A stretch of DNA of 64,000 nt from Marilutibacter spongiae (GTDB lineage: Bacteria > Pseudomonadota > Gammaproteobacteria > Xanthomonadales > Xanthomonadaceae), in assembly GCF_014145325.1 (NCBI RefSeq), contig NZ_JACHTF010000011.1:62001-126000 (forward strand), in the 5' to 3' direction. Below, piece by piece: positions 51,316 to 62,118 of this stretch. The notes under the pieces were generated by a model. That model saw only the letters and a program-made list of their open reading frames with translations. It made no database searches and had not been told where the DNA came from. The position numbers and the translations under genes are program-made. Each line of letters begins with the position of its first letter. Within the stretch, counting starts at the first letter, position 1.

Positions 51316-54222
51316 GTGACGAACCATTCCGACGGGTCCGACATGACGATGGCCGATGGCTCAGAAATGACCCCGGACGGATTGGCGCGGGCCCTCCGAC
51401 AGACCCTGTACTGCGACGCAAAGGTCTCGATCTGCTGGACCACGCCCGGCCGCCAGCACGTACGGGCGGCCGGTGCGCCACTGGATGCGGACGAGGTCGA
51501 GCGCCTGCTCGACGCGCAGGAGGACCTGGGCGACCCGAGGCGGATCGGCGTGTCCTGGACCGTGGAGGACGGCACCCGCGCGGCGATCGCCGCGACCCTG
51601 GGCGAGCCGATGCTGCAGACCGCGCGGGACGTCTGGCAGACCATGGCCAGGCGCCTGGTGGACGCATACCTCGCCGCCGAGCGCGCGCAGGCGCGGGTGG
51701 TGTCGCTGGAGAAGTCCGAACGCCTGCAGCAGGCCCTGTACGAGATCGCCGACCTGTCCGGCTCGGACATGGACATGGGCGAGATGCTCCGCCGCATCCA
51801 TGACGTGGTGCGCGGACTGATGTACGCCGAGAACCTGTACATCGTCCTTTACGACGGCGAGCGCGGGACCATGCGCTTCCTGTACTTCGCCGACAACCAC
51901 GACGCCTTCCAGGCCGATCCGGAGCTGGAGATCCGGGTCAAGGAAATGCCCAACAGCATGACCATCGCGCTGCTGCACCAGGACGAGGCCCACTACGGCC
52001 CTTCCGAGCAGGTGCGGCATCGGCTGGGCGTGCCGCGCGACCCCAACCACGGACCCGACAGCGAGGACTGGCTCGGGGTGCAGATGCGGCGCGAGGGGCA
52101 GGTCTGCGGCGCGCTGGTGGTGCAATCCTACGAACGCGCCGACCTGTATGGCGAAGAGGAGCGCGCGCTGCTGCAGTTCGTCGCCCAGCACGTGCTCACC
52201 GCGCTCGACCGCCGCCAGGCGCGCGACGAGCTCGAGCGCCGCGTCGAGGAGCGCACGCGGGCCCTGCAGGTGAGCAACCGCGACCTGCAGGCCGAGATCG
52301 TCGAGCGCCAGCGCGCCGAGCACCTGCAACGCGCGCTGTTCCGCATCGCCGAGCTGTCGATCACGTCGGAGACGATGGAGCGCTTCTACGCCCAGACCCA
52401 CGACGTGGTCGGCGAACTCCTCTACGCCCGCAACTTCTACATCGCCATCGTCGACGACGATACCCAGGTGCTGCACTTTCCCTACAGCGTCGACGAACGC
52501 GACATGGTCCGCTACAGCCGTCCCTTGGGCGACGGCTTGACCGAGTATGTCATCCGCAAGGGACAGCCCGTGCTGGCCGACGGCGCCCGCCTGGCGCGGC
52601 TGGACGCCAGCGGCGAGGCGAAGCTGCATGGCGCGGTGCCGCACTACTGGCTGGGCGTGCCGCTGGTCCACGAAGGCGTGGTCGGCGGCGCGATCGTCGT
52701 GCAGAGCTACTCGCCGGCGATCAACTTCACCGAGCGCGACCAGGCCTTGTTGACCTTCGTCGCGCACCACATCAGCAACGGCCTGTCGCGCAAGCGCGCG
52801 CAGGATCGCCTGGTGGCCGCGCACGCCGAACTGGAACAGCGCGTTGAGGCCCGCACGCACGAACTTGCGCAAGCCAACGCCGAGCTGCTGGAGCAGATCG
52901 GCGAGCGCCTGCGGGCCGAACAGCGCCTGACCTACCAGGCCCGCCACGATGCGCTGACCGGCCTGCCCAACCGCAGCCAGCTGCTCGAGCGACTGGGCAT
53001 GGCGATCAGCCGGTCGCGGCAATCGCCGGCGTCGCTGTTCGCGGTGCTGTTCCTGGACCTGGACCGGTTCAAGCTGGTCAACGACAGCGCGGGCCACTCG
53101 GCCGGCGACGACCTGCTGGTCGAGGCCGGGCGCCGGATCGTTGCCGCGGTGCGCGACGACGACATGGTCGCGCGCCTGGGCGGCGACGAATTCGCCGTGC
53201 TGGTGGAGGGTGTCGATTCGCCGGCCGTGGTCGAACAACTGGCCGGGCGCATCCTGGGCGAACTCAGTTCGCCGTGCTGGGTGGCCGGCCGCGAGGTCTT
53301 CCCGTCCGCGAGTATCGGCATCGCTTACTGGAACCCGCACTACCGCAACGGCGCCGACCTGCTGCGCGACGCGGACGCGGCCATGTACCGGGCCAAGGCG
53401 ACCGGTCGCGAGCGCTGGGCGGTATTCGACGAGGCCATGCGCGACCAGGCCGTGCGCATCCTCGACCTGGAGGCCGACCTGCGGCGGGCGATCAACGGCG
53501 AGGGCTTCGTGCCGTTCTACCAGCCGATCGTGTCGCTGGACGGCGGCGAGGTGGTCGGCCACGAGGCCCTGCTGCGCTGGCGCCATGAACGGCGAGGCCT
53601 GCTGGCGCCCGGCGAGTTCATCGGCCTGGGCGAGGACAGCGGGCTGATCGAAGAGGTCGACTGGATCCTCTACCGGCAGGTGATGAAAGAGCTGGCCGTC
53701 GCGCCTGGGGGCAGCTATGTCTCCATCAACGTCTCGCCGCGCCACTTCCGCGGGAACGACTTCGCCGAGCGCCTGTTGCGCCTGATCGACAAGGAGAAGG
53801 CCGATCCCGCGCGCCTGCGCATCGAGATCACCGAGGTGGCGCTGCTCGACGACGCCCGCCACGCGATCCAGATGCTCAACCAGCTCCGCGCCCATGGCGT
53901 GCTGGCGCAGCTCGACGATTTCGGCACCGGTTTCTCGGCGCTGTCCTACCTGCATCGGTTCCCGATCGAATGCCTGAAGATCGACCGCAGCTTCGTGTCC
54001 GGGCTGGACACCGACGAGGAGCACGAGAGCGTCGCCGTGGTCCGCGCGATCCAGGCGCTGGCGGGCACCCTGGGCATCTACACGATCGGCGAGGGCATCG
54101 AAACGCCCGAGCAGAGCCGGGTGCTCTACGAGCTGGGCTGCGAACGCGGTCAGGGCTACCTGTACGGCCGGCCGGCCGAGGCGCCGGTCTACCTGCCGCG
54201 GATTCCCGGCGGCGAAGCCTGA
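51316..54222 (+). CDS. GAF-GAF-GGDEF-EAL cyclic-di-GMP enzyme
   Basis: A 968-residue soluble signalling protein. Two similar GAF-type modules (about 140-300 and 345-495), each followed by a coiled-coil segment, precede a GGDEF domain (intact RLGGDEFAVL at ~620) and an EAL domain (HEALLRW at ~750, SINVSPRHF, ITEVALLDD, DDFGTGFSALSYL, LKIDRSFV, GEGIETPEQ, QGYLYGRP). Both catalytic sets look complete, so it may make and break c-di-GMP under GAF control. Starts at GTG 51316; ATGs at 51343, 51349 and 51367 are alternatives. Confidence 0.9.
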   Translation: MTNHSDGSDMTMADGSEMTPDGLARALRQTLYCDAKVSICWTTPGRQHVRAAGAPLDADEVERLLDAQEDLGDPRRIGVSWTVEDGTRAAIAATLGEPMLQTARDVWQTMARRLVDAYLAAERAQARVVSLEKSERLQQALYEIADLSGSDMDMGEMLRRIHDVVRGLMYAENLYIVLYDGERGTMRFLYFADNHDAFQADPELEIRVKEMPNSMTIALLHQDEAHYGPSEQVRHRLGVPRDPNHGPDSEDWLGVQMRREGQVCGALVVQSYERADLYGEEERALLQFVAQHVLTALDRRQARDELERRVEERTRALQVSNRDLQAEIVERQRAEHLQRALFRIAELSITSETMERFYAQTHDVVGELLYARNFYIAIVDDDTQVLHFPYSVDERDMVRYSRPLGDGLTEYVIRKGQPVLADGARLARLDASGEAKLHGAVPHYWLGVPLVHEGVVGGAIVVQSYSPAINFTERDQALLTFVAHHISNGLSRKRAQDRLVAAHAELEQRVEARTHELAQANAELLEQIGERLRAEQRLTYQARHDALTGLPNRSQLLERLGMAISRSRQSPASLFAVLFLDLDRFKLVNDSAGHSAGDDLLVEAGRRIVAAVRDDDMVARLGGDEFAVLVEGVDSPAVVEQLAGRILGELSSPCWVAGREVFPSASIGIAYWNPHYRNGADLLRDADAAMYRAKATGRERWAVFDEAMRDQAVRILDLEADLRRAINGEGFVPFYQPIVSLDGGEVVGHEALLRWRHERRGLLAPGEFIGLGEDSGLIEEVDWILYRQVMKELAVAPGGSYVSINVSPRHFRGNDFAERLLRLIDKEKADPARLRIEITEVALLDDARHAIQMLNQLRAHGVLAQLDDFGTGFSALSYLHRFPIECLKIDRSFVSGLDTDEEHESVAVVRAIQALAGTLGIYTIGEGIETPEQSRVLYELGCERGQGYLYGRPAEAPVYLPRIPGGEA

Positions 54223-54229
54223 GCCAGGC

Positions 54230-54261
54230 GCACCGCGCGTCCCCTGCGGAGCGCGCGGTGC
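54230..54261. terminator. Bidirectional terminator-like stem
   Basis: GCACCGCGCG and CGCGCGGTGC form a perfect ten-base stem with a 12-base loop in the 46-base gap between the convergent GGDEF-EAL and VWA genes. Confidence 0.55.
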
Positions 54262-54268
54262 GTTCGGC

Positions 54269-56008
54269 TTACTCGCTTACTCGTGGCGTGTCGTTCGCTC
54301 CGGCCGGGGCCACGACTGTGCGCGCGGTTTCCGCCATCGCGACGAAGTCGCCGCGCTGGCCGGAGCGGTCCTCGCCGCGCGCGCCGCGCGCGGTGGCGAG
54401 CATGGCGTCCCAGCCCCAGCCATCGAAGTGCGTGCCGCCGCGCAGCAGATCGGCGAAGGCAGCAACGGAGGCAGCGAAGCGCAGCGAAGGACTCGCGCTG
54501 GCGGAGGCGTCCGCGGCGCGGATCGGTGTCTCGATCAGGCGGCTGTCGTCTTCACCCGGCCGCTTGTAGCGCAGGCGCAGGTGGGCGACTTCGTTGCCCA
54601 ACTGCGGGCTGGGCGCGGCCTTGTCGCCGTAGCGCAACGCCGGCAGGCGCTCGACGCCTGACCCGACGGGGGTGATCTCGTACAGCGCGGTGACCTCGTG
54701 CCCGGCGCCGATGTCGCCGGCGTCGACCTGGTCGTTGTCGAAGTCCTCGCGCGCCAGCACGCGGTTCTCGTAGCCCACCAGCCGGTACTCGGCGACGCGC
54801 GCGGGGTTGAACTCGACCTGGATCTTGACGTCCCGCGCGATGGTCATCAGGGTCGAGCCCATCTCCTCGACGAGGACCTTGCGCGCTTCGTGCAGGCTGT
54901 CGATGTAGGCGTGGTTGCCATCGCCCACGTCGGCCAGGCGCTCGGCCATGGCGTCGTTGTAGTTGCCGCGACCGAAGCCCAGGGTGCTCAGCGCGACGCC
55001 GGTGCTGCGCTGGTCGCCGACCAGGGTCTCCAGGGCATCGCGGTCGACGGTGCCGACGTTGAAGTCGCCGTCGGTGGCCAGTATCACCCGGTTCACGCCG
55101 TCCTTGACGAAGGCCTGCCGGGCCATCGCATAGGCCAGCTGGATGCCTTCACCGCCATTGGTGCTGCCGCCGGCCGACAGCTGTTCCAGCGCGGCGAGGA
55201 TCTCGCCCTGGCGATCGCCGGGGGTCGGCGGCAGCACCAGCCCGGCCGAGCCGGCGTAGACCACGATCGAGACGCGATCCTGCGGCCGCAGCTGGCGCGT
55301 CAGCATCGAGAAGGCGCGCTTGAGCAGCGGCAGCTTGTCGGGGCTGTTCATCGAACCGGAGGTGTCGATCAGGAAGACCAGGTTCGCGGGCGGCAGCGTC
55401 GCCTTCGGCACGTCGTAGCCCTTGATGCCGATCATCAGCAGCTGGCGCTTGGCGTTCCACGGCGCCGGCGCGAGTTCGGTGCTGACCCGGAACGGCACCT
55501 CGCGGTTCGCGGGCGCCGGATGGCCGTAGTCGAAGTAGTTCAGGAACTCCTCGGCGCGCACGGCGTTGGCCGGCGGCCGCGTGCCGTCGGCGAGCATGCC
55601 GCGCACGTTGGTGTAGCTGCCCGTGTCGACGTCGATCGAGAACGTCGAGACCGGCTCCTCCACCGTGCGGTGGACGGGGTTGTCCTCGAGTCCGGCATAG
55701 GTTTCGGTATTGGCCGCCGGCAGTCCATGGGCAGGCTGCGGGGGCATGCTCGCGTACATCGCCGGCGGCGGCGGGGGCGGGGTCATGGGGATGGCCGCGG
55801 GCGCGTTGGCCATGCGGCTGCCCGAGACGGCCACGGCGTCGAGTTCGCTCTGCGCGGCCATTGCCGGCGGCGCGCTCTTGCGTTCGGCCACGGCCTGCTC
55901 CCTCGCCATGTCGGGTTCGGGGGACTTGGCCTTCTGCGCGCAACCGGCGGCGATACAGAGGGCGGCGATGCCGGCGGCCAGTGCGGTACGGCGGAATGTG
56001 CGGTTCAT
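54269..56008 (-). CDS. VWA-domain lipoprotein (YfbK-like)
   Basis: A 579-residue lipoprotein: lipobox IAAGC (Cys23), a Pro/Ala-rich linker (MTPPPPPPAMY), a conserved YfbK segment (PVSTFSIDVDTGSYTNVRGMLADG, AEEFLNYFDY), then a von Willebrand A domain with the metal site DTSGSMNS (~217) and ILATDGDFNVG, and a DUF3520 C-terminal part. It probably binds a partner through the metal-ion site at the outer membrane; function unknown. Near an ECF sigma locus, as in other Xanthomonads. Confidence 0.88.
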   Translation of the reverse strand: MNRTFRRTALAAGIAALCIAAGCAQKAKSPEPDMAREQAVAERKSAPPAMAAQSELDAVAVSGSRMANAPAAIPMTPPPPPPAMYASMPPQPAHGLPAANTETYAGLEDNPVHRTVEEPVSTFSIDVDTGSYTNVRGMLADGTRPPANAVRAEEFLNYFDYGHPAPANREVPFRVSTELAPAPWNAKRQLLMIGIKGYDVPKATLPPANLVFLIDTSGSMNSPDKLPLLKRAFSMLTRQLRPQDRVSIVVYAGSAGLVLPPTPGDRQGEILAALEQLSAGGSTNGGEGIQLAYAMARQAFVKDGVNRVILATDGDFNVGTVDRDALETLVGDQRSTGVALSTLGFGRGNYNDAMAERLADVGDGNHAYIDSLHEARKVLVEEMGSTLMTIARDVKIQVEFNPARVAEYRLVGYENRVLAREDFDNDQVDAGDIGAGHEVTALYEITPVGSGVERLPALRYGDKAAPSPQLGNEVAHLRLRYKRPGEDDSRLIETPIRAADASASASPSLRFAASVAAFADLLRGGTHFDGWGWDAMLATARGARGEDRSGQRGDFVAMAETARTVVAPAGANDTPRVSE

Positions 56009-56093
56009 GGAGGTCTCCCGGGCGTCTTGCGTTGAGGTGATGAGTTGAACGCCTGGCGCGGGGGAGTGGGGTTGACCCGGGTGTGATCTCCCT

Positions 56094-56151
56094 GGACCAG
56101 CCCCGCCGAGGCTGGTGCTGGTCCTGCCACGACGCCGGTGCGGGCCGGTGG
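56094..56151 (-). other. Stem-loops between aldehyde dehydrogenase and VWA genes
   Basis: GGACCAG (56094-56100) pairs with CTGGTCC (56118-56124), with CCAGCC/GGCTGG nested inside. These lie in the 156-base gap and may end the aldehyde dehydrogenase transcript. Confidence 0.4.
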
Positions 56152-56164
56152 GGCCCGCGTGGCG

Positions 56165-57589
56165 TCAGCCGCGGATCACCAACAGGCGCGGCTCGGTCAT
56201 GTCTTCCATGGCATAGCGGATGCCCTCGCGGCCGAGTCCGGAATCCTTGACCCCGCCATAGGGCATGTTGTCGACGCGGAAGCTGGGGACGTCGCCGACG
56301 ACCACGCCGCCGACTTCCAGGCGGTCCCAGGCGCGCAGGGCATGGTCGAGGCGGCCAGTGAAGACGCCGGCCTGCAAGCCGAAGTCGCTGTCGTTGACCT
56401 CGGCGAGCGCGGCGTCGAAGTCCTCGAAGGGCTCGATGAACGCGACCGGCCCGAACACCTCGCCGCGGTACAGACGGCAATCGTGCGGGACCTTCTCCAG
56501 CAGCGCCGCGGGCATCATGTTGCCCGCGCGTTCGCCGCCGGCCAGGCGCTTGGCGCCGCCCTTGCGGGCTTCGGCGATCCAGGCCTCGATGCGCTCGGCC
56601 GCCGCTTCGCTGATGACCGGCCCGATGAAGGTGGATTCGTCGCGCGGGTCGCCCATGCGCAGCTTCGATACGGCCGCCTTGAGCTTCTTGCGCAGCTTGT
56701 CGTGGATGTCGGCGTGCACGTAGATCCGCTGCACGCTGATGCAGCTCTGCCCGCTCTGGTAGTACGCGCCGAACACCAGGCGCTCGACCACGTGGTCCAG
56801 GCTGGCCCCGGGGTCCGCGTCGACGATGCAGGCCGCGTTGCCGCCCAGTTCCAGGGTGACCTTCTTCTTGCCGGCGCGCGCCTTCAGGTCCCAGCCCACC
56901 AGGCCACCGGTGAAGCTCAACAGCGCGATGCGCTCGTCCTCGACCAGCTGCGAGGCGTCCTCGTTGGAACAGGGCAGGACCGAGAACGCACCTTTTGGCA
57001 GGTCGGTCTCGGCCAGCACCTCGGCGATGATCAGCGCCCCCAGCGGTGTGTCGGCGGCCGGCTTCAGGATGAAGGGGCAGCCGGCGGCGATGGCAGGCGC
57101 GACCTTGTGGGCGACGAGGTTGAGCGGGAAGTTGAACGGCGTGATGAAGCTGCACACGCCGACCGGGACCCGCTTGACCATGCCCCGGTAGCCACGCGTG
57201 CGCTTCGAGATGCCCAGTTCCAGCACCTCGCCCCCGAGGCGAGTGGATTCATCCGCGGCGATGCGGAAGGTGTCGACCAGGCGCGTGACTTCGCCGCGCG
57301 CATCCTTGATCGGCTTGCCGGCTTCGATGCACAGGGTGAGCGCGAGTTCCTCGCTGCGCTCGCTGAAGCGCCGGACGCAATGTTCCAGCACGGCGCGGCG
57401 CGTATCGGGCGGGAAGGCCGCCATCGCTTCGCGGGCCTTGTGCGCGGCGACGATCGCCTTGCGCACCGCGTTGGCATCGGCGAAGGCGACGCGCGCCGCA
57501 CGCTTGCCGCTGTACTTGTCCAGCACCTCCAGTTCGGTGTTGGCGCTGACGGGGCGATTGGCCAGGTAGTAGGGAAAGCGCTTCTTCAA
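56165..57589 (-). CDS. Aldehyde dehydrogenase family protein, TTG start
   Basis: A 474-residue NAD(P)-dependent aldehyde dehydrogenase. The catalytic Cys is in YYQSGQSCISVQR and the general base Glu in VTLELGGNAACIV; cofactor elements are ITPFNFPLNLVAHKVAPA and LSFTGGLVGWDLK. Substrate unknown. The start is a TTG at 57589 with a perfect GGAGG seven bases upstream; no ATG in the right place exists, and the longer open frame runs into the xseA region. Single gene. Confidence 0.9.
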   Translation of the reverse strand: MKKRFPYYLANRPVSANTELEVLDKYSGKRAARVAFADANAVRKAIVAAHKAREAMAAFPPDTRRAVLEHCVRRFSERSEELALTLCIEAGKPIKDARGEVTRLVDTFRIAADESTRLGGEVLELGISKRTRGYRGMVKRVPVGVCSFITPFNFPLNLVAHKVAPAIAAGCPFILKPAADTPLGALIIAEVLAETDLPKGAFSVLPCSNEDASQLVEDERIALLSFTGGLVGWDLKARAGKKKVTLELGGNAACIVDADPGASLDHVVERLVFGAYYQSGQSCISVQRIYVHADIHDKLRKKLKAAVSKLRMGDPRDESTFIGPVISEAAAERIEAWIAEARKGGAKRLAGGERAGNMMPAALLEKVPHDCRLYRGEVFGPVAFIEPFEDFDAALAEVNDSDFGLQAGVFTGRLDHALRAWDRLEVGGVVVGDVPSFRVDNMPYGGVKDSGLGREGIRYAMEDMTEPRLLVIRG

Positions 57590-57923
57590 ACCAGGACCTC
57601 CGAAGCCGGGTAACCGCCGCAGACTATCGCAGCCGCCGTCGCGATGGCGTGGAACTTCTTCCAGCGTGGACGGCACCGGGCATGGCCGCGTCCCGCAGGC
57701 GAGCCGCCACGGCATGCGCGCCGTTTTCTCCGAAGTCCGCGTAGCCCGGGTAAGCGAAGCGCACCCGGGGTCGCATGCCAGCCATATGGCGACAGGAGGA
57801 TGGCTGTAGCGAAGCGATACCCATCGCCTCGCGGTGGCGACGCGGACCTGCGTGTCCTGGATCCAGCCCGGCGGGCACGCCAGGACACTGCGACAGAAGG
57901 GGGCCCCGAGTCGGTCGCGCTCG
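57590..57923. repeat. Intergenic region with REP-like palindromes
   Basis: The 334 bases between the aldehyde dehydrogenase and xseA (which read the same way) hold no credible gene. They contain CCCGGGT-AAGCGAAGCGC-ACCCGGG (57745-57769), a perfect seven-base inverted repeat preceded by GTAG, and about 30 bases on a second hairpin, GATGG-N17-CCATC (57799-57825), that shares the loop core AGCGAAGCG. This resembles the REP elements scattered by RAYT transposases in Gammaproteobacteria. It is the only such element I found here. Confidence 0.55.
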
Positions 57924-59255
57924 CTAGCGTCCCGGCTCGACGCGCAAGCGCAGTTCGCCGTCGACCAGGCGCGCGTCGAGGGCATCGCCGGGACGCGCGT
58001 CCAGGGCGCTGCGCACGACGCGGCCGTCCTCGTGGCGCAGGATGGCGTAGCCGCGCGCCACGGTGGCCAGGGGGCTGACCGCCTCCAGCGAACGGGCCAG
58101 CCCGCGCAGTCGCAGGCCTTCCTGGGCCAGGCGGCGGTCGAGCGCGGCGCGCGCGCGCGGAGGGAGCGCATCCAGGCGTTGCTGCAGGCGTTCGATACGG
58201 CGCCGAGGGTGACCGCCGCGCAGCGCGATCGAGGCGTGGCGGAGTCGCGCACGCTCACGTTCCAGGCGCTGCGCCCAGGCCGACTGCAGCCGGCGCAGGG
58301 CGTCGGCCTGGCGTTGGCGCAGGGCATCCAGTCGTGCCTGCGGGCGCAGCGCGTTGAGCCTCAGCGCCGCACGGTCGCTGCGCTGCATCGCATCACGCAG
58401 GCGCTGGGCCTGCTGGCGCTGGATGCGCGTGGCCAGCACGCGCAGGCGCTGGCGCAGGTCGTCCTGGCTGGGCACCAGCAGCTCGGCGGCGACCGAGGGC
58501 GTCGGCGCGCGCAGGTCGGCGGCGAAATCCGACAGGCTGAAGTCGACTTCATGGCCGACGGCGCTGACCACCGGCACCTCGCTGTCGGCAACGGCACGGA
58601 CCAGGGTCTCGTCGTTGAACGCCCACAGGTCTTCCAGCGAGCCGCCGCCCCGGGTCAGCAGGAGCACGTCGTAGCGGCCCGAGGCCGCGGCGCGGCGCAG
58701 CATCGCGGTGATCTGCGGGGGCGCTTCGTCGCCCTGCACGGGGACCGGCAAGACCTCGGGTTCGGCGAGCGGGAAGCGCCGCGCCAGGACGCTCAGCACG
58801 TCGCGCACCGCCGCGCCGGTCGGCGAGGTGATGATGCCGATGCGTCGCGGGAAGCGGGGCAGGGGGCGCTTGCGGGCGGGGTCGAACAGACCCTCGGCCT
58901 CGAGCCGGGCCTTGAGCGCGTCGAAGGCCCGGCGCAGCGCGCCTTCGCCGGCTTCTTCCATGTGGTCGAGCACCATCTGGTACTCGCCGCGGGCTTCGTA
59001 CAGGGTCAGCCGGCCGCGCACGCGCACGTGCAGGCCCTCGCGCGGCTGGAACTTGAGCCAGCTGGCCTTGGGCCGGAACATCGCGCAGCGCACCTGCGCG
59101 CGCGCGTCCTTGAGGGTCAGGTACAGATGCCCCGAGGCCGGCCTGGACACGTTGCCCAGCTCGCCCTCCACCCAGACCAGCGGAAAGCTGTCCTCGATCA
59201 GGTTGCGCGCCAGCGCGTTCAGCTGGCTCGGGGTGAGGGTGTCGGGCGTCGTCAT
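57924..59255 (-). CDS. xseA: Exodeoxyribonuclease VII large subunit
   Basis: XseA (443 aa) with XseB degrades single-stranded DNA. An OB-fold (residues ~5-105: [24 protein letters not shown]) precedes the catalytic domain ([58 protein letters not shown]) and a long Arg/Gln/Leu-rich coiled coil that binds XseB. xseB is not in the window. Start is the ATG at 59255. Confidence 0.96.
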   Translation of the reverse strand: MTTPDTLTPSQLNALARNLIEDSFPLVWVEGELGNVSRPASGHLYLTLKDARAQVRCAMFRPKASWLKFQPREGLHVRVRGRLTLYEARGEYQMVLDHMEEAGEGALRRAFDALKARLEAEGLFDPARKRPLPRFPRRIGIITSPTGAAVRDVLSVLARRFPLAEPEVLPVPVQGDEAPPQITAMLRRAAASGRYDVLLLTRGGGSLEDLWAFNDETLVRAVADSEVPVVSAVGHEVDFSLSDFAADLRAPTPSVAAELLVPSQDDLRQRLRVLATRIQRQQAQRLRDAMQRSDRAALRLNALRPQARLDALRQRQADALRRLQSAWAQRLERERARLRHASIALRGGHPRRRIERLQQRLDALPPRARAALDRRLAQEGLRLRGLARSLEAVSPLATVARGYAILRHEDGRVVRSALDARPGDALDARLVDGELRLRVEPGR

Positions 59256-59356
59256 GGGAGGGGAACCCTACACCCCGGCGCGGCCCTCGGCCAGCGCGAC
59301 GACGGCGCCAGCCGGCCGGGCTACCATGCCGGCATCGGATTCGGACGGGGAGCGGC

Positions 59357-60700
59357 ATGCACGACACACCAGCGCGATACGGTCGGGGCGCGAAGACGTT
59401 CCCGTGGGTCCTCCTGCTGTTGGCGGGTCTCGCCGCCTGCGGCACGGGCAGCGCCCCCGACGCCGACCGCGCCACCCGCGCGCCGGAGGCGACGGTGGCC
59501 TTCGACCGCGTCGAAACACTCGACCTGCCGGCCGGCGCCGTCGCATCGCAGCCGGATCTGGTGGCCACGCCCGACGGCGGCTGGCTGCTCGCCTGGATCG
59601 AACCCGGCATGGACGACGCGGGCGAGGGCGCGTCCCGGGGTCACCGGCTCATGTTCAGTCGCGCCGCGGCGGGCGAGGGCGAATGGTCGGTCCCCGGCGC
59701 GATCGCGCGGGGCGACAACTGGTTCCTCAACTGGGCCGACACGCCCCACGTACAAGCCCTGCCGGACGGTTCGCTGTGGGCGCACTGGCTGCGCAGCACG
59801 GGCTCAAGGCGCATGGATTACGGCATCGACCTGGTGCGCTCCGGCGACGGCGGCGAGACCTGGTCGGCGCCGACCCTGGTCAACCTCGCCGATTCGGCAG
59901 GCGACCATGGTTTCGTCAGTTTCTGGCCGCAGGGCCGCGACCGGCTCGGCATCGCGTGGCTGGACAGCCGCCAGAAGGCGGCGGCCATCGCCGCCGGCGA
60001 GGCCGAAGCCAGCGACGATCCGCATCACGGCGGGGGTGCGCCGATGATGCTGCGGGCGGCGGTGTTCGACGCGGCCGGCGAGCGCAGCGCGGAATGGCCG
60101 TTGGACAGCTCCACCTGCGACTGCTGCACGACCGCCGCGGCCATGACCTCGCGCGGTCCGGTCGTGGTCTACCGTGGCCGCACCGCCGGCGAGATCCGCG
60201 ACACCCGCCTGGTCCGTTTTGAGAATGGCGCCTGGACCGCGCCCCGCGACGTGCACGCCGACGGCTGGATGATGCCGGGCTGCCCGGTCAACGGCCCGGT
60301 CGTGGCCGCGCGCGGCGAGCGCGTCTGGGTCGCCTGGTTCACCCAGGCCGACGGTCCGCCGGAGCTGCGCATCGCACGGTCCGACGACGCCGGCGACAGC
60401 TTCGGCGCGCCGCTGACCGTGGCCAGGGGCGAACACGTGCTCGGACGCGCGACGCTGGCGCTGGCCGGCGACGCGCTCCTGGTCGCCTGGCTGGAGGAGA
60501 CCGACGCGCAGCGGCTGCAATTCGCCCGCTACGGCCTCGACCTCTCGGCCCCACCGACGCGGCGCGAGCTGGCCCGACTGGCGATCCGCGGCCGCGCCAG
60601 CGGTCTCCCTCGACTGGCCGTGCAGGGCGACGAGGCCCGGATCGTCTGGACCGACACCGAGGGCGGCAAGCCGGTGCTGCGCGGCTTGCGCCTGCATTGA
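59357..60700 (+). CDS. Sialidase-fold lipoprotein with CDCC motif
   Basis: A 447-residue lipoprotein: signal ending GLAAC (Cys28), then a beta-propeller of the sialidase/BNR type with Asp-box-like [11 protein letters not shown] (~161) and SDDAGDSFG (~340). A cluster [11 protein letters not shown] near 253 could bind a metal or form disulfides. The sialidase catalytic residues cannot be assigned, so an enzymatic role is not claimed. Single gene between xseA and ispG. Confidence 0.75.
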   Translation: MHDTPARYGRGAKTFPWVLLLLAGLAACGTGSAPDADRATRAPEATVAFDRVETLDLPAGAVASQPDLVATPDGGWLLAWIEPGMDDAGEGASRGHRLMFSRAAAGEGEWSVPGAIARGDNWFLNWADTPHVQALPDGSLWAHWLRSTGSRRMDYGIDLVRSGDGGETWSAPTLVNLADSAGDHGFVSFWPQGRDRLGIAWLDSRQKAAAIAAGEAEASDDPHHGGGAPMMLRAAVFDAAGERSAEWPLDSSTCDCCTTAAAMTSRGPVVVYRGRTAGEIRDTRLVRFENGAWTAPRDVHADGWMMPGCPVNGPVVAARGERVWVAWFTQADGPPELRIARSDDAGDSFGAPLTVARGEHVLGRATLALAGDALLVAWLEETDAQRLQFARYGLDLSAPPTRRELARLAIRGRASGLPRLAVQGDEARIVWTDTEGGKPVLRGLRLH

Positions 60701-60747
60701 GTGGCGCAAGCCGCCGGCGGGATGGCGGGCGCTCATCCCCGCCCGGC

Positions 60748-60753
60748 TACAAT
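60748..60753 (+). promoter_or_regulatory. -10 box placing ispG at the transcript start
   Basis: TACAAT, exactly six bases before the ispG ATG at 60760; no clear -35. Confidence 0.5.
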
Positions 60754-60759
60754 GGCGCC

Positions 60760-62040
<1,281 letters not shown>

Positions 62041-62118
62041 TCGGCGTGCTCGACGGCGGGCGCTCGGCCGGCGCGCGTCTCGCGATCGCTTCAGGTTCGT
62101 CCGGCTAGGCTAGGGCGC

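Noticed and set aside
51361-54024. An 887-codon open frame opposite the GGDEF-EAL gene
   Set aside because: Same cause. The plus-strand frame has complete GGDEF and EAL motifs.
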